Below are positions 1 through 12,389 of a stretch of 64,000 nt of DNA, in pieces. The notes beneath the pieces were generated by a model. That model was not told the DNA's origin. It worked only from the letters and a program-made list of their open reading frames with translations, and did no database searches. The position numbers were made by a program, and so were the translations under genes. This DNA comes from Papilionanthe hookeriana x Papilionanthe teres (taxonomy: Eukaryota > Streptophyta > Magnoliopsida > Asparagales > Orchidaceae). The stretch's first letter is position 1. Each line of letters begins with the position of its first letter. The DNA lies in contig CM040421.1 of NCBI GenBank assembly GCA_022702705.1, positions 71,728,121 to 71,792,120 on the forward strand, read 5' to 3'.

Positions 1-710
1 TAATTGCTCCAGAGAAGACGAATGATGGAGACAGACGGGAGGGATAGAGAGAGAGCAGGTGGAACATTCAAAATGCGCATGCGCCTTTGCAGTCAAGGAA
101 CAGGGGCGGTAGAATGAGAGGAGGCGTCAGTTTGATTTGTTAATTGTTTGGATCGAACAAGTATTGTATTTTATTCATTTGAAAACATATCATTTTTAAC
201 GACGTTAAGTTAATCAGAACAAGCCAACTAACTTTGTTGGACGAATAGATTTGATATTTTACGGTTTGTTGAGGAGCCGCCGATGGTTGGTTTAAATTCA
301 AATTCATTTTTATGAATTTATGGGCTTAATTTTTAAAAATTTGTTTTTATATTTATACTATTAAAATCTTTCATATCACACCAAATATATCATTATTTTA
401 ATTTAATGGTTAGTTACATATACATGGGAATTAAATGTTATGTAAATATATCTTTTTTCTATCATTTAAAATTTTGTCAAACCATGTGACAGCCCTTCTC
501 AAGACGAAGCTTTGGCTTCCACCTTATATCACTATTGGACCCAAAAAATATCTGGGAACCACACCCAAGGAATAGAACATATGATAAATAAAAGAAGAGA
601 ATGAATAGAGGAACACAATGTCTAGCCTTTCTTCATGAAAGCGCTCACTATTTATAGGTATGGGGGAACCTGACCCACAATTTTATATTATGATATTTTT
701 AATTTAATTG
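1..710. other. Unassigned AT-rich sequence
   Basis: No coding region is recognisable here. Read on the minus strand, the part near 640-660 contains a TATA-like run (tataaatag) followed by a purine/pyrimidine-mixed leader, which would fit an LTR promoter of another decayed element, but I see no boundaries or partner repeat. The internal region expected beyond the primer-binding site at 711-727 is missing, so the neighbouring LTR is truncated or interrupted near 690-710. Confidence 0.3.
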
Positions 711-727
711 CAACGACGCCAAAAACT
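711..727 (-). other. Primer-binding site of E0
   Basis: On the minus strand this reads agtttttggcgtcgttg, the same site that follows the 5' LTRs of E1 and E2 apart from substitutions. The family consensus (tggcgccgttgcc) is the site assigned to tRNA-Asp priming in Athila-type elements. It directly abuts the LTR end at 728. Confidence 0.7.
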
Positions 728-2331
728 TGACCACGCTATATTATATGTATAGAATTGTAATTGTTTATGTTGTGGATGCTTACTGTAAGTATACGTATCG
801 TATCAAGTAATACTGAGTGCTCAGTGGAGTCACGGTTATCGATCCCACGAGGAAATAGAAAATTAAATAACAACTAATTTTAAAATAATAATAATAATAA
901 TTTTAAAATAGTATACGAAAATTTGGAATTCTAAATTTAAGCGCGATAAAGTAAACTAAGTATTTTAATTAGGTAACTTAACTAAGTAGAAAATTAATAC
1001 GTATTGAAAGTGCGGAAATTAAACTAATTGTTAAATAAGTCTTAACGATTCGAAAAAGTATCTTTCCCTTGTTTAGAAATTTAAGTGATTGATGAATTTA
1101 AATAGATAATTTTAAGGTATTGTGACAAATAGGAGCATTCACTATTCTTTACCCTTTAGTCCGAGTGTAAAGAATATTGATTAATCCTATGTTTGATTAC
1201 TGAATCTGTAGTTAGGCGGGAGGATACCGACTGCCACTTGAGCTCCACGTTCCTCGCTGCGAGGCTAACATCTACCTTCGACTCTCAAACAATAGGACAC
1301 AAATTGAATATTTCGATCTGTCACACTAAAATGCTACTATTCTACGCTCGGTGATATTATTTCACTATTTATTTGCACCTCCTTCAAGGCTTTTGAATTC
1401 CAGAATATCGGATGTAATTTTTCTTATAGTTGATAATCAACATATTTTAACAAATCGAATAGCTGAGTTTGAAAGTAAATTAAGTTTTAAGTAAAAATTA
1501 TCACATATTATTAATATATATAAAAATACTTCGTTTTAAGTTCATCAAGTCAGCTTAATTTCATAACGAGGAGAAAAGCTAAATTAACTACTCAGAATGC
1601 ATGGGAACTAAGCTAAGCATGGATTTCATTTAAAGTTAAAAACAATAAATATAAATACTTATCTCGATTTATCCCGCAAGCGGACTCACCATGATTCTTT
1701 GACTCTTCGCTTCCAGATGCATGAACAAGACTTCATTAAAAACTCACTAACTCACTAAAGACTCACTAATTACTACTAATTAAGACTCTAAAGATTGCTC
1801 ACACACATAAATAAAAGACTCTTAAGACACAAATTGTCACACACAACACAAAATAACACACACTTAGAAGTGCGAATTTGGCCTCATATATAGAGGTGAG
1901 CAAAGGACCAAGAGGTGTGTAAGCATCCTTCGAAAAGTGTCCAGGTTCGATGTATCTGCGCCATTTGAACTAGCTCGCCGTCGGCGACGAGCTACCTCGG
2001 CATCGGCGGCGAGGCTTCTAGAAGATCTTCGAACCGCACTATCTCGACTGTCGGCGGGCTCCGGGCTCGTTGTCGGCCGAGACGGTCATCAAATCCTTCG
2101 AATTTTCTTCCTCGTACCCTCGCCGTCGGCGAGCTCGATCTCGCCGTCGGCGACTTCAGCCTAAATTGCATTATTTTCTTCCTTTTTGCTCCAAATCCGC
2201 TCCTTTTTATGATTTTTGTTTTTATCACCTAAATTCTCCATTCCTGCAACAAAATAAAGAAAATACCTTTCTTTAAAGTGCAATTTCATCAAAAATAGGT
2301 ATGAATTTCTTAATAAATTTTTCAGTGATCA
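728..2331 (-). repeat. Athila-type LTR (E0), minus strand, truncated element
   Basis: This is a 1.6 kb LTR read on the minus strand. On the plus strand it starts tgaccacg and ends ..agtgatca, giving TG...CA ends. It shares with the E1 and E2 LTRs the same order of blocks in reverse: the U5 block with cgtatcaagtaatac and cgatcccacgag near 795-850, the block with ggaggataccgactgcc near 1220, and the U3 leader with ctttctttaaagtgcaattt near 2270. Directly left of it, 711-727 (caacgacgccaaaaact) is the complement of an Athila primer-binding site, so this is the 5' LTR of a minus-strand element. The internal region beyond the site is not recognisable, so the element is truncated or interrupted. 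No target duplication can be checked. Confidence 0.8.
1972..2165 (-). repeat. GC-rich paired motif cluster in E0 U3
   Basis: Several copies of the motif seen on the other strand as CGCCGACGGCGAG (here ctcgccgtcggcgacgag and variants) lie in an otherwise AT-rich LTR. The cluster sits at the same distance from the LTR start as in E1 and E2. Confidence 0.75.
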
Positions 2332-2989
2332 GTACCATATATATACAATTATCTTTATGTCCGCTTCTAATACGAAGGAATTAATGGGTGCTAAAATAAT
2401 TTACATGACATTATACAATCGGACTTTTCATTGATGGGGTGACACCTCACTTGCCCGGTTTTGCTCCCATTCGTGATGACGATATGTGGTCTTCTTGTCT
2501 GGCTTCACCAGTGTTCTTATCGCAATTCCTTGGTCTGTTGTTCCCCATTAGATGGATTTTTTCACTCGACCGGATCCGCGGATGTCATTTTTTTTGCCTT
2601 GAGGTCAGTCGGCTCGTCATATTGCCGGGCGACCCATTGGTATTTTGTGATGAACTTCGGGTTTGAGTGGCGACTATTTGAATGATATGATTTGGCTCCC
2701 CAGACAGGCCCTTGTACATCTCAGGTATGGGTCCATCTTGTTTGGAGATTCGTGTCATCTTGATCAGGTCATACACATATAGTTCCCCAATATTATTATT
2801 TTTTTGAAAGAGACAAGTGTTATGGAAATAAGAAAGTTGATCACTTCATTAATTACAGTTTCAATCAGCAATTAACAATTAATTTTTTAGATTTATGTGC
2901 ACTACCACTTTATTAATAGCTTTTGTTAGTTCTCATGAATGGTATTTCTTCTTTATCTAGAGCCTTGATCGTCCTTCCTGTGGATGCTC
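2332..2989. other. Unassigned stretch
   Basis: Short open frames exist on both strands, but none resembles a protein I recognise and none has a convincing start context. Its base composition is less AT-rich than the neighbouring LTR and similar to the decayed coding remnants to the right, so it may belong to the same old element. Confidence 0.3.
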
Positions 2990-3350
2990 TGATGGTGAGT
3001 GAAAAGGGGGGTCCTTCCGATGACATCCTAATGAGAGCCTTCGGGTTGGTTGTCGAGAAGATCCGCTCTTAGCACGAACTTTACGAGGGTCATCATGCGA
3101 TAAGAAAAACGCCCCAAGTGCGGTCAGCCTGCGAAGAAAATGAGAAAAAAGAGGTTAATCTCTAAAAAGTGGTCAGACACGATATTGAGGATGATTCGTC
3201 GGACAATATTCCCTTAGCACATCGGAGGTCTAGGAAGAGTCTACACATTCCTCCGTATTCGAGCTAGCCATCCGATCCGAGCAGTGCGGAGGGTGACGCT
3301 CGAGAGGGCTTACGGGAGTGTATTGCCTACGGGTGAGGGTGCGACTAATT
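2990..3350 (+). pseudogene. Fragment of plant gypsy-type accessory ORF (disordered middle part)
   Basis: In one frame, with a few stops, this reads as a charged, low-complexity protein segment containing DDSSDNIPLAHRRSRKS. Similar acidic patches next to Arg/Lys/Ser runs lie downstream of the conserved domain in the 'putative gypsy type transposon' proteins of plants. No start codon or domain can be fixed, and the composition alone is weak evidence. It precedes a coiled-coil fragment at 4307-4640 that could be the C-terminal end of the same ORF, with an LTR-like stretch and two microsatellites between them. The alternative is a fragment of a Tat gag. Confidence 0.3.
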
Positions 3351-3502
3351 CTTGAGGGTTGGGAGAGCTGTGGACGTTCCTCCTATGCTCGGTTAGAGTT
3401 CCACATTTTTTGCTCCGATCTAAAATGGATCGACTCCTTGGTAGAAGTGTGAATTCCGATTTGTTTGTGGATACCTATCATTTATATTTCCCTTACCTTA
3501 TC

Positions 3503-3504
<2 letters not shown>

Positions 3505-3576
<72 letters not shown>

Positions 3577-3639
3577 GTATGTATGTATGTATGAACATAC
3601 ATACATACATACATATGTGTGTGTGTGTGTCTGTGTGTC
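3505..3639. repeat. Compound microsatellite (TA)n(TATG)n(CATA)n(TG)n
   Basis: About 69 bases of pure TA are followed by five TATG units, then CATA units and a TG run. The TATG and CATA halves are complementary, so the middle can form a hairpin. The open frames across it are repeat translations only. Confidence 0.95.
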
Positions 3640-4000
3640 CTGTTTTTTCTTCTTCTCGGTGACTTACGAGAAGAAGGTGTTAGTGCTCTCTTGTATTCTC
3701 TTTGGCGTTTGCTAATAGGAAGAGTAAGCAAATTTCAAGGCCTGTTTTCTTTTGTGTTCTCTTCTTCATGATTCTCGGGTAGAGAAGAAGTTAGAGAACT
3801 TCTTGTAATCGCTCGAAACTACGACGATGTAATTTCCTCGAGTGATAAAATCCTCAGCAACTCCGTTGACTTAGGCAAAAATTGCAGAACCATGTAAATC
3901 GGTTTATTCTTTTCTGGTGTGAATTTTCTCATTTTATTTTTTCACTTCGTCGTCAATCGTTTTATTTCTATTTTATATATACCACAACATGGCAGAGGCC
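3640..4000 (+). repeat. LTR R/U5-like segment
   Basis: The segment around 3810-3920 reads like the R/U5 part of many plant LTRs: a pyrimidine-rich leader, then a block similar to the common 'ctccgtggacgtaggcaaa...gaaccacgtaaat' pattern (here ctccgttgacttaggcaaaa, then gaaccatgtaaatc), then a T-rich run. No primer-binding site or paired LTR was found, so neither boundaries nor family can be set. Confidence 0.35.
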
Positions 4001-4148
4001 CACATATCAATTTCTCATGCGCATTTTAGTCCCATGATGAGAGCCACACCATGTGCATATAATTTGAGTGCCTCACGTGCGAGTGGGAGCGAAATGCGAC
4101 CCGAGGGAACTTACGGTGACCCCGCCACCAACGGACCGAGGTATGTGG

Positions 4149-4149
<1 letters not shown>

Positions 4150-4208
<59 letters not shown>
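4150..4208. repeat. (AT)n microsatellite
   Basis: An uninterrupted AT dinucleotide run of about 58 bases. Confidence 0.95.
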
Positions 4209-4213
<5 letters not shown>

Positions 4214-4306
4214 TCTCGTTCTAACACCCTTATGATTATCGATGGTTAGACGTTGCTTTCTGCGAAAGGTGATCAAGTAGAGATCGAGTGGGAGTCGACC
4301 ATCTAA

Positions 4307-4640
4307 GTGTTCCACCGTATGGATGAGAAGACGGACTTTATTGCTCAAGAAGTTGAAGTTAGGAAAGCAGCTGGATTTCAACGAGAAACTACCCTGAACG
4401 AGCTGAAATCACAATTAGATTCCCTTTCTGAGAGGCAGACTGAGTCGAAGCTTGCTAAGATGGAGACAGTGTGCTTGCAATCGGATTTGGAAGATGTGTG
4501 AGAGGCTTGTTCAGTTTCTTGTTTCCAGGCGGAGGCTCATATGTTGATAGATTTAGGTTATGTGGTCAATTCTTGTATAAGGAGTTAGTGAGACGTGGGT
4601 TGGTCATCTTTGAGGCAGTAAACAAGTCAGTTGTAAAGTT
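4307..4640 (+). pseudogene. Coiled-coil C-terminal fragment of gypsy-type accessory ORF
   Basis: A 64-residue open frame begins at 4307 and is rich in E, K, L and Q with heptad-like spacing (for example LNELKSQLDSLSERQ), as expected of a coiled coil. After its stop at 4499, a shifted frame continues with EACSVSCFQAEAHMLIDLGY. That resembles the short conserved tail that ends the coiled-coil ORFs linked to the PF04195 family in plants. Because the N-terminal-like domain lies to its right (4860 onward), this would be the end of a separate, upstream copy. The function of these ORFs is unknown. The call is composition- and context-based. Confidence 0.4.
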
Positions 4641-4859
4641 CTTTCTATCAGAATAGATGTAAATCATTATGTCTGTTGCTTTTTAATATTTTAATTTTTC
4701 TTTTACTGGTGAAATGAAATGTGTTGCATTTCTGAGGTATGACTTGTGATGCTTCATTTCGTGTGAGTTCCATGTGTACGAGCGTGCGTGTATATATAAG
4801 GCATGGGATCCTTCGTGTATCACTTCCATGTCTTTGATTCCTTTGGTTGTTTCTCTATC

Positions 4860-6750
4860 GCTCATTTTCTACTCCACAAGGTGTCTGAAAAGGTTTCAAG
4901 GTTGCAAAGGGGTTACATTTTTGAACAGGGGATAAGGTTGGAGGCTACAGGGGCGAACGACCTTGCAACTGACGTTTACAATGGGCGGCTCGTGCTCTAT
5001 CGGAATTGATTTATTCAGGGGCTCTGCCTCTCCTTCTGCCTTAAGATTCATGATATCTTGAATCATTATGGTGTCATTCCGACTCAGTTGAAAGTGAATT
5101 GTGTAGCAGTGTTCATGACCTTTGTTTTGTACTATCGTTAAATGGAGATCCCTTGTTCATGTGATCTTTTTTCGTTTGTGTTTTCTTTCAGGGTTGATCA
5201 CAATGTTTATGTTAATTTTACTTCATACGGAATGATCCGCCTCATTGACTTAGAGAACAAGTTGAAAATTGGAAGAGTAACTTCTGCTTGGCATCATTAA
5301 GGAAGTGTGGGTTCTGACCTGCACGTTCGGAGGACTCTGCAAGAGAACAAAGCTCCCACCTTTCATGTGTGGTTTTGCCTTATCTGTCAAAGGAAGAGCC
5401 TTTCTGTCGTTTAGCACACCTAGGAAGATGTTGTCGACAGAGTTTTGAATCCCTGTAAGTATGGTCGGATGACCAGAGTAGTGTGTTCTTCAATCGTCAT
5501 TGAAGCTAAAAGGTGGATCAATATGGTCATTGAGGCTTTCGCCTTGGTTCTGCGAGCAAAGAAACTGCAAGAAGGTAGGGAGTCTAAAGAAACAACCTGT
5601 TTTGGACTTTATTACCTTTGTTTCCAAAATGATAGTCAACATCCAGAAGGTTTCCATTAGTGTGTTAACTCTAATTGAAAGATGGCCTTTCTTTTCGCTA
5701 GGTGATGTTCAAATTTGCGACGCTTCGACTCCTTCAGTTTATTGGACATATGTTGAGTACATTTCAAATGAAAATATGACTACTATTCAAGAGTGGCCCC
5801 GATCGGATATTTCAACTTTAATTAACGTGAGAGAGAGAGAGGGCCAATCATATCCTTTCTGGACCCGAGGAAGGGAGACAAGGCTCCGCTAGGAGCCAGG
5901 ATCCGACAGTAGTAGTAGGGTCTGAGGACAGGTCAGAGACTGCAACTTCAACCTCTCAGCTTGGTGGGAATGGTTCTCCCCCAAGACTCATACTAGGGGG
6001 AGTTTCCCTGTCTCAGAGAAATCCTGGCGGGAAAAAGGAAAAGATCTGATACTCGATGAGGGTTTATCCCCTTGCAGCTTCGCTTCTGGAGGAGCGTCAG
6101 GTGGCAGTTATCCTACTTTAGAGCAGTCCCGATGAAGAAAGGGAAAGAACCTATCATTAGTGAGGGATCGCCTTCTATCTCTCTTCTAGGGGGTGATGAC
6201 AAACTGATGCTAATGTAGAAGAATGGTTCAAAAGCCATCATCTTAAGAGACTTCCTTTTTGTCATATCAATTGCGGTGGGACTGGTTTCAATGCGAGCAT
6301 GGGGTAAAGTTTCATCCGTTGGAGCTGAAGGAACACTGTGATCAGAGTGGTTCAAGGGGAGTTTGGATGATTTGAGTCCATTGGAGCTGTGTTGAATGAT
6401 CGATAGAAATTAGCTGCTAAGGGCATCGTTTCCTGTTATCTTTGGAACATGTATTTTGATAAATCAACTTAATAGTCGACCGTGTGGAAGAAGATTAAGG
6501 TTACAAAAAGCTGCTTGAAGAAGGATTTGCAACATATTGAGGAGGTCAAAGCTTACCTTGAGGATGAGGCTGAGGCTTCAAAATGACTATCGGTTGTGTT
6601 GGAGAAAAACGAAAACTATCCTCGAAGGTTGCTTTCTCGCTTACATCTAAAGAGATCATAGAATAATGAGCAAATCAATTTTGATAGGGGTGTGATTTTG
6701 CCATCAACCAGTTTGTTCTACTGGGAACGATCTACCTAAAGATTGACGAT
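4860..6750 (+). pseudogene. Putative gypsy-type transposon accessory protein (PF04195-like), decayed, interrupted by LM-a
   Basis: Across several frames and stops the region matches the layout of the plant 'putative gypsy type transposon' proteins. At 4950-5150 it has a segment with LVLYRN, GLCLSFCLKIHDILNHYGV and PTQLKVN, where the family has its conserved 'GLRLPL..., L..YG..P.QL.PN' block. At 5160-5290 it continues with FSFVFSFRVDHNVYVNFTSY. A low-complexity, charged region follows, then a coiled coil at 6480-6600 (WKKIKVTKSCLKKDLQHIEE). The frame is open up to the LM-a boundary at 6750 and resumes at 33603. In Tat-lineage elements such as Grande, an ORF of this kind lies antisense to pol. 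Here it is plus strand while the nearby Tat pol pieces are minus strand, which fits. The function of the family is not established. Confidence 0.5.
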
Positions 6751-7239
6751 CTATTGACCTCACTTTGTTAAGGTATAGTCTTTCCTTAGGCAACCTAGGG
6801 TCTAGCCATATACTTTCTTGGTGACTATCTTAGAAGTCTAGCAATGAGACCCTTCCCCCTTAGAAATTTAAAACACTTCTTTGCTTCACTTGGAGTTTTC
6901 AAATGCTTAAAGTCTAACCGCTATGTACTTAGGAGGATGAGACCAAGCATAAGGAAGCTCAAGAGGAGTGTCTATATCGTCAAGCCTTAGGACAGACTTT
7001 GGTTAGTCTGGAGCTAGCACACACAAAATTGCACTTTATACTCTCACTCACTACCTCACAACCCTAAATCAAACATACCAAACTTTCTCACACTTGATCC
7101 CCTACTCTTTTGGGAATTCATGTGGGTGGTTCCTTAAGCCCTTGGCCCTGCGCTAGGGTCTAGGTTAGACCCAACATATGGAGAATCCAAAGTGGGATTT
7201 CCCTTGGTCCATGACTCAAATAGGTTGAAATTCTCATTT

Positions 7240-8350
7240 AACCTCAATTTTACCAAAAAAATTCCAACTTTTGACCTTTCACCCCCCCCCAAAACTCCAC
7301 CAAATTACCAAATTACTCTTAAACCCTTATTTTGACAAAAAAATCCCAAAATTACCCAACTCCCAAATTCTCACCAAAAATCATCCCAACATGTTCTCCA
7401 CCATCACAATTGACCAAAATACTCCAAATTTCTCAAAATTACCAAAATAACCCCAAAATGACCAAAAAACTCCTCTAAATCCAAAAAATTCCCAAAAATT
7501 CCAAAATCATCCCAAATATCTCAAAAATCAATATGAACCACTTCATTTGACCCAATTTGACGAAATTGACCCATTTTAACCAAAAGCCCCAAATTGCCCC
7601 TTTTAAGCCTGAAATTCCCAAATTACCCCAAATGTCAACCCAATTGACCTCAATTTTACCCAACTTCCACTCCAAACCCAAATTCAGCATCCCTAATCCC
7701 AATCAAAACCAAATTCAAGTCCAATTTAACCCAATTTCAAGCCCATTTTCAACCTAAATACAAAAGCCCCAATTTTGACCATATGACCCAACCTCCCCAA
7801 ATTGAACCCAATGAGCCAACCAATTCCCCAAATTAAAATCCAAAACTCTTCATGACATTCCCCTAAACTAAATTGAGCAGCAAATTGATCCACATTTGAG
7901 CCCAAACCTCACCTAAATGCAAACCAAGTCAAAATCCCTAAATTTGCCCTAAATGTGTCACATGCCCAAATTCCACCAAATTGAATGCCCTAACCCTAAA
8001 ATCTCCACCCAATTTCAATCCAAAACTCTTCCTAACATCCCCCTAGACCATTTTGTATCCAATTGATCCTTGAACAAACTTTAGCTTAACCCAAACCCAA
8101 GTCTACTCGAACATGCCCAAAATTGACCAAATAACCAAATTTCTCTAAGTTCACCTCCTAAATTAATTTAAAGTCACTCCAATCCTTTTCTAAACTCTTT
8201 ATGATAATCATACATACCATTTTGAACAATCAATTGGACCTAACCAAAACTTGAACCTAACATAGCCAAACTTGAACCAACGTGACCCAAATTGAACCCA
8301 TGATCCAATGTGACTAAATCAAACCAAATGTGACCAGACCAAGCTCACCA
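7240..8350 (+). repeat. Degenerate C/A-rich short repeat array in LM-a
   Basis: About 1.1 kb are dominated by variants of CCAAATTNACCC and CCCAAAAT with almost no G-rich interruption. The same type of array is at 39400-40640 in LM-c and, reversed, at 31190-32100 in LM-b. Open frames here are artefacts of the composition. Confidence 0.8.
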
Positions 8351-9319
8351 CAGCCACCAAGTGGACCCTAGGGACTAAACTAAATGCTCTTAGCCCAATA
8401 TATTTGAGCCATGGACCAAGGGTTCCCTAAATTAGGGGATTTCATCACATTTATGGCTAAACCCAAGAGGATTTTTGCCAAAACCCTTCACCAAGCCAAT
8501 TTAATACCTTGATGGACTACACACTGGCTCACCTGACCACCCTAGTTTAAGCACCACCTTGGTCGGCCAGCCTAGTCGTCGGTGAAGCCAAAACTGAGAG
8601 CCACCTCACACCAAATTAAACCCAAACTCACCCATCCCATGTCTCCAACCCTGATTGGTCACTGGAGCCTTACTGCCTTCCACCTAAGCAGCTAAGTGCA
8701 CCTGAATTGAAGCCCTGAGCTCCACCCCATCCATGGCTTTTTAAGCCCACCCTCTTCACAACTAAACAAAGGAGATGCACATTTATCTTGGGGAAACTCT
8801 ACCCAATTACTTCCAGAGCTTCCTTCAGCCATCCTAAGCTCAAGCCCAACAAACTTCTAGCCCTAATCCCCACTGCCTGAGTTCAATTTTTTAGCTCAAA
8901 TTTCAACTGAAACAGGACACCATTCAGCATAGCTCCACATTACACCAAAATCCTATTTCTTGTTCCCAGACCATTACCAAACTGAGAGAAGAAGTTCGCC
9001 CATAAAAGCCCCATCACAGAGAGCCTTTAGCATATACTTTGATCAAACCTCAAAGCAGGTTTGATCAAGTTCACACCTGGACCCAAGGAGAGCCTAAAGT
9101 GCTGCTTGGAGGAGCTTCTCAAGGTCACTACAAAGGTGTAGAAGTATTCTAATTGAGGCCTGCCCTTTCAGACTAAGGTATAGAGTTCTCACTTCCTCTC
9201 GAGCTTTTTCTCGTTCTCCATGCATGAACACTGTGTTTTATGTTGTATAAATCATATGGATATCTTTGTCTGGACTAGATGAGTTTATAGGATCAAACCT
9301 GAAGTGATTTGTTTGAGTC

Positions 9320-9540
9320 TAGCTCGAGATCTTAGGGTTATAAGGTGGACAGCTCTTGGGATGAACCCGTCGAAGATGATGAACGCATGTCGTTGGATCG
9401 AGCGTGTATTGGATGGATAGCTCTGATTGCACTGGATAGAAGCACGGTTCAAAAAGAGCAAGGTGACTCAAATGGCGAGATCGAATGGAGGAGCGCCTCG
9501 TGTGCTTTCGGAGCGCCATAGGATAGTATGGCACTGAGTC
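9320..9540 (+). other. Decayed CpG island of LM-a
   Basis: This aligns in order with the CpG-dense segment 41830-42050 of LM-c (shared landmarks: gagatcttaggg at its start, tggcga.gtcgaatgg.agcgc near its end). Most CpG positions have become TpG or CpA, as expected after long methylation. Confidence 0.65.
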
Positions 9541-9799
9541 ACTTAAGTGGGAAAATATGGATTTTTTGAATTATTTAAATTAATCCATCTTTAAAAATCC
9601 ATAACTTGATGTAAACTAATCATAAAAATAAAAAAAATACTCTCTTGCTTGGTGAATAGAGGAGAAGAACGTGGAGATGGTTTCATGTCTATTTGATGTG
9701 TATTTTTTAATTAATTAAATATTGTATTTAGTCTTTTGATTCTCCATTTGCTTGGACATTTCACCATGGCATGCGACTTAGGGCTTTTGTGTCTGGGTG

Positions 9800-10890
9800 A
9801 TTTTTCCTGATTTTTCCATGATCAGAGGAGGTGTGTATGAGGAGATCCCTATTTTTCATGTTTATTGTGTCTGTTTTAATAAAATAATTATAATTATTAG
9901 TTTATTCATTAGAAAAAAATATATAAAAATATTTTAGTAGGTTCCCTGTGATTAGAGAACCATATGAAAAATACAAACTTGATTTAACTTAATGAAACTC
10001 ACCCTAATTTTAATCAACTCACTAAACCTAAAGAAAATTAAATTGGACTAAATATAAATGGAAATGGTTTAACTTTTGTTCCCCACTATGGCTTAGGTTA
10101 GATGAACATCCATAAAAATTTTAAGTCTTTTGAAGTTAATTTCATCACCTGATTTGATTTTCTAAGTTAAATGACAATTTTGACATTAAAAAAATTATAA
10201 TAATTAAAATATAAGTCAAAAAATCTTGAAATTGGTTTTAGGAGTTCATTGTTACTAGGGGAATTTTATAAAAATAAAATGGTAATTAAAATAATCACTT
10301 CATTTTAAAGCATATTTTGAATTTTTAAATAATTAAATAAATTAATAAAATTAATTAAAAATCATAAAAATTACTAAAATATAAAAATTCACAAAAATGA
10401 CACATTCAGTTTCGTGATCAATTGGGAACCATTAAAATAATTTTCCTAATTTTCTAAATAAAGATATTATGTTTTTTTAGACTAAAAATAGATTTTCTTT
10501 AATTTCACACTAAAATAATTCTAATAATTAAAATATAAATCATAGAAATATAAAATTTGTTTCTTTAATTTCCTTAACCTTAGAGAGATTTAATAAAAAT
10601 ATAAAAATTAATTTTAAATATAAATAATATTTTATATTTAATTAATACTCCAAAAATTAAATTAATTGTAATAATTAAATTAAAATTCAAAAAATCATAA
10701 AAATTGGTTCAAGTGGTCTACTGGTCTATGTGAACCTCCAATAATTTTTTTGAGAATAAATAATTTTTTTATTGAGTTATTAAATTATCTTTGAAAATTC
10801 TCATTTTTGCATGTAAATAATTATATAAATTAAATTAAAATTATAAAAATCACATTTTATACTCTGATGTATTAATTGACTCATGAGTGG
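9800..10890 (+). repeat. Dyad-bearing ~150-bp array in LM-a
   Basis: AT-rich sequence is punctuated by short mixed-composition blocks with forms such as atcagaggag, gattagagaacc and ggtctactggtc at about 9825, 9948, 10085, 10248, 10420, 10572, 10722 and 10875. Spacing is 120-172 bases and follows the same order as in LM-b and LM-c. Confidence 0.6.
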
Positions 10891-12325
10891 GGTAATATAA
10901 AAATTTCAAAGTCATTTGAGTTATATCTAACAAATTATGAAGTGATATGCCTTATAGGGTCAAAATTGTAATTAAGGAATTTAAGCCTTAATAAATGTTT
11001 AGGCCTAATCAAAGTGAAAATGGGCAATGAATGATTCTAATTGAGATATCTAGATGATTGAAATGCAAGGGATTTAAATGGTAGAAACTAATTTCACCTT
11101 TGCCACAAAAAAGATAAATTTATAATCTCTTTAATTATTTTAATTTGGATAATAATCAAAGTTAAATGATCCCAGGGTTAGGGGTTTGACTTTGGAAGTT
11201 AATAATACATCGATCCAATACCTCTAGTTGGCTTTTAATGATAAATTAAATATTTTGATAAGAATCATAATCACAAAGTTAACCTTTTTCCCAAAACTAC
11301 AAATGTACCCATTAAGTCTTAAGAGCTTGGTAGTGAGCAAGGCTTAATTAAATTTGACTAATACATATTAGAATGAATGATAAAATTAATTGTGAACATA
11401 TTTTAAACACTATAAACCCAATTTTTGAAAATTAAATCAGCTAAATTTCTTGATAAATCAATTTGCCTCTAAGGGTCTTCACTCACATAATTTACAAACA
11501 AAATTTCAAGTGATGATTACCTCATTCTTAGGGACAATTAGAACATCAGTTCATTGAGCATAAAGGTATGATAGGGATGGGTCACCAAGCAACATAATAT
11601 GTTTGAACAAACTCAAGAATTTTCAAGAAATTATGAGATATTTGGGGCTCGGTCCCTGGAACTTTCTCATAACCTTTTGTATATCTTGAAGGACGATTAA
11701 ACTTACTATGACTTACTTGAAGAATCATCTATATAATTAAATAAATAAGACCCACCAAGTTATGACATAGAATTTTATGGGTACACTTCAAACCTGTTTC
11801 CCTGCTTCTAGCATGCTTTAATTCCTGCAAAATTATATATTTGTATTGCAAGGCTATACTTTAAGGTGAAGAAACGAGAACAAATGTCAGGGATGTTTTT
11901 ATTTTATTGCACTGCAATTTACTTTCATTTACTTTCTCATACATTTTTTACTTATGAAATTGCATGCTAAACAACAAAGATCCTGCATGTCCAAACCAAA
12001 ACTTTTAGGATAGCTACAAAATTAAAACCAAAATTAAAGATAAAATAAAACAAAGATATATAATTCATACGTCACAATAGTTAAAATATAAGACAACTCA
12101 AAATTTAATCACAAACAGATCACAATTGAAACTAAATTTAAACGTCTCTTTAGATGATCGAGAATCCCTCGAAGGAGGAAACCTACGGTTGCTAATGAGA
12201 TTTCCCACGATCCGAATGAAAGTACTGAATTCATTTAGTTGAATTTGGTAAATTCATATGGACTAAGTGAATCCGAAGGAATAGTGGTGCCGAAAGAGGG
12301 AACCGTGGGATCCTAACTAGGTGTC
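10891..12325 (+). other. LM-a right part of L segment
   Basis: AT-rich non-coding sequence corresponding to LM-c 43410-45220, without the TTAAA expansion. It ends in a mixed-composition block (12130-12320) with landmarks catatggactaagtgaatcc and aaccgtgggatcc that is shared with LM-c 45040-45220 and, inverted, with LM-b 13410-13590. Confidence 0.6.
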
Positions 12326-12346
12326 CGTCAGGGTATTTTTTTTAAG

Positions 12347-12349
<3 letters not shown>

Positions 12350-12387
<38 letters not shown>

Positions 12388-12389
12388 TA
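12350..12389. repeat. (AT)n microsatellite in LM-b tail
   Basis: An AT dinucleotide run at the position where LM-c carries a shorter tatatata run near 46236 and LM-a has one near 33552. Confidence 0.9.

Noticed and set aside
3359..3715. 118-codon frame
   Set aside because: Its centre is translated TA/TATG microsatellite (Ile-Tyr and Tyr-Val runs).
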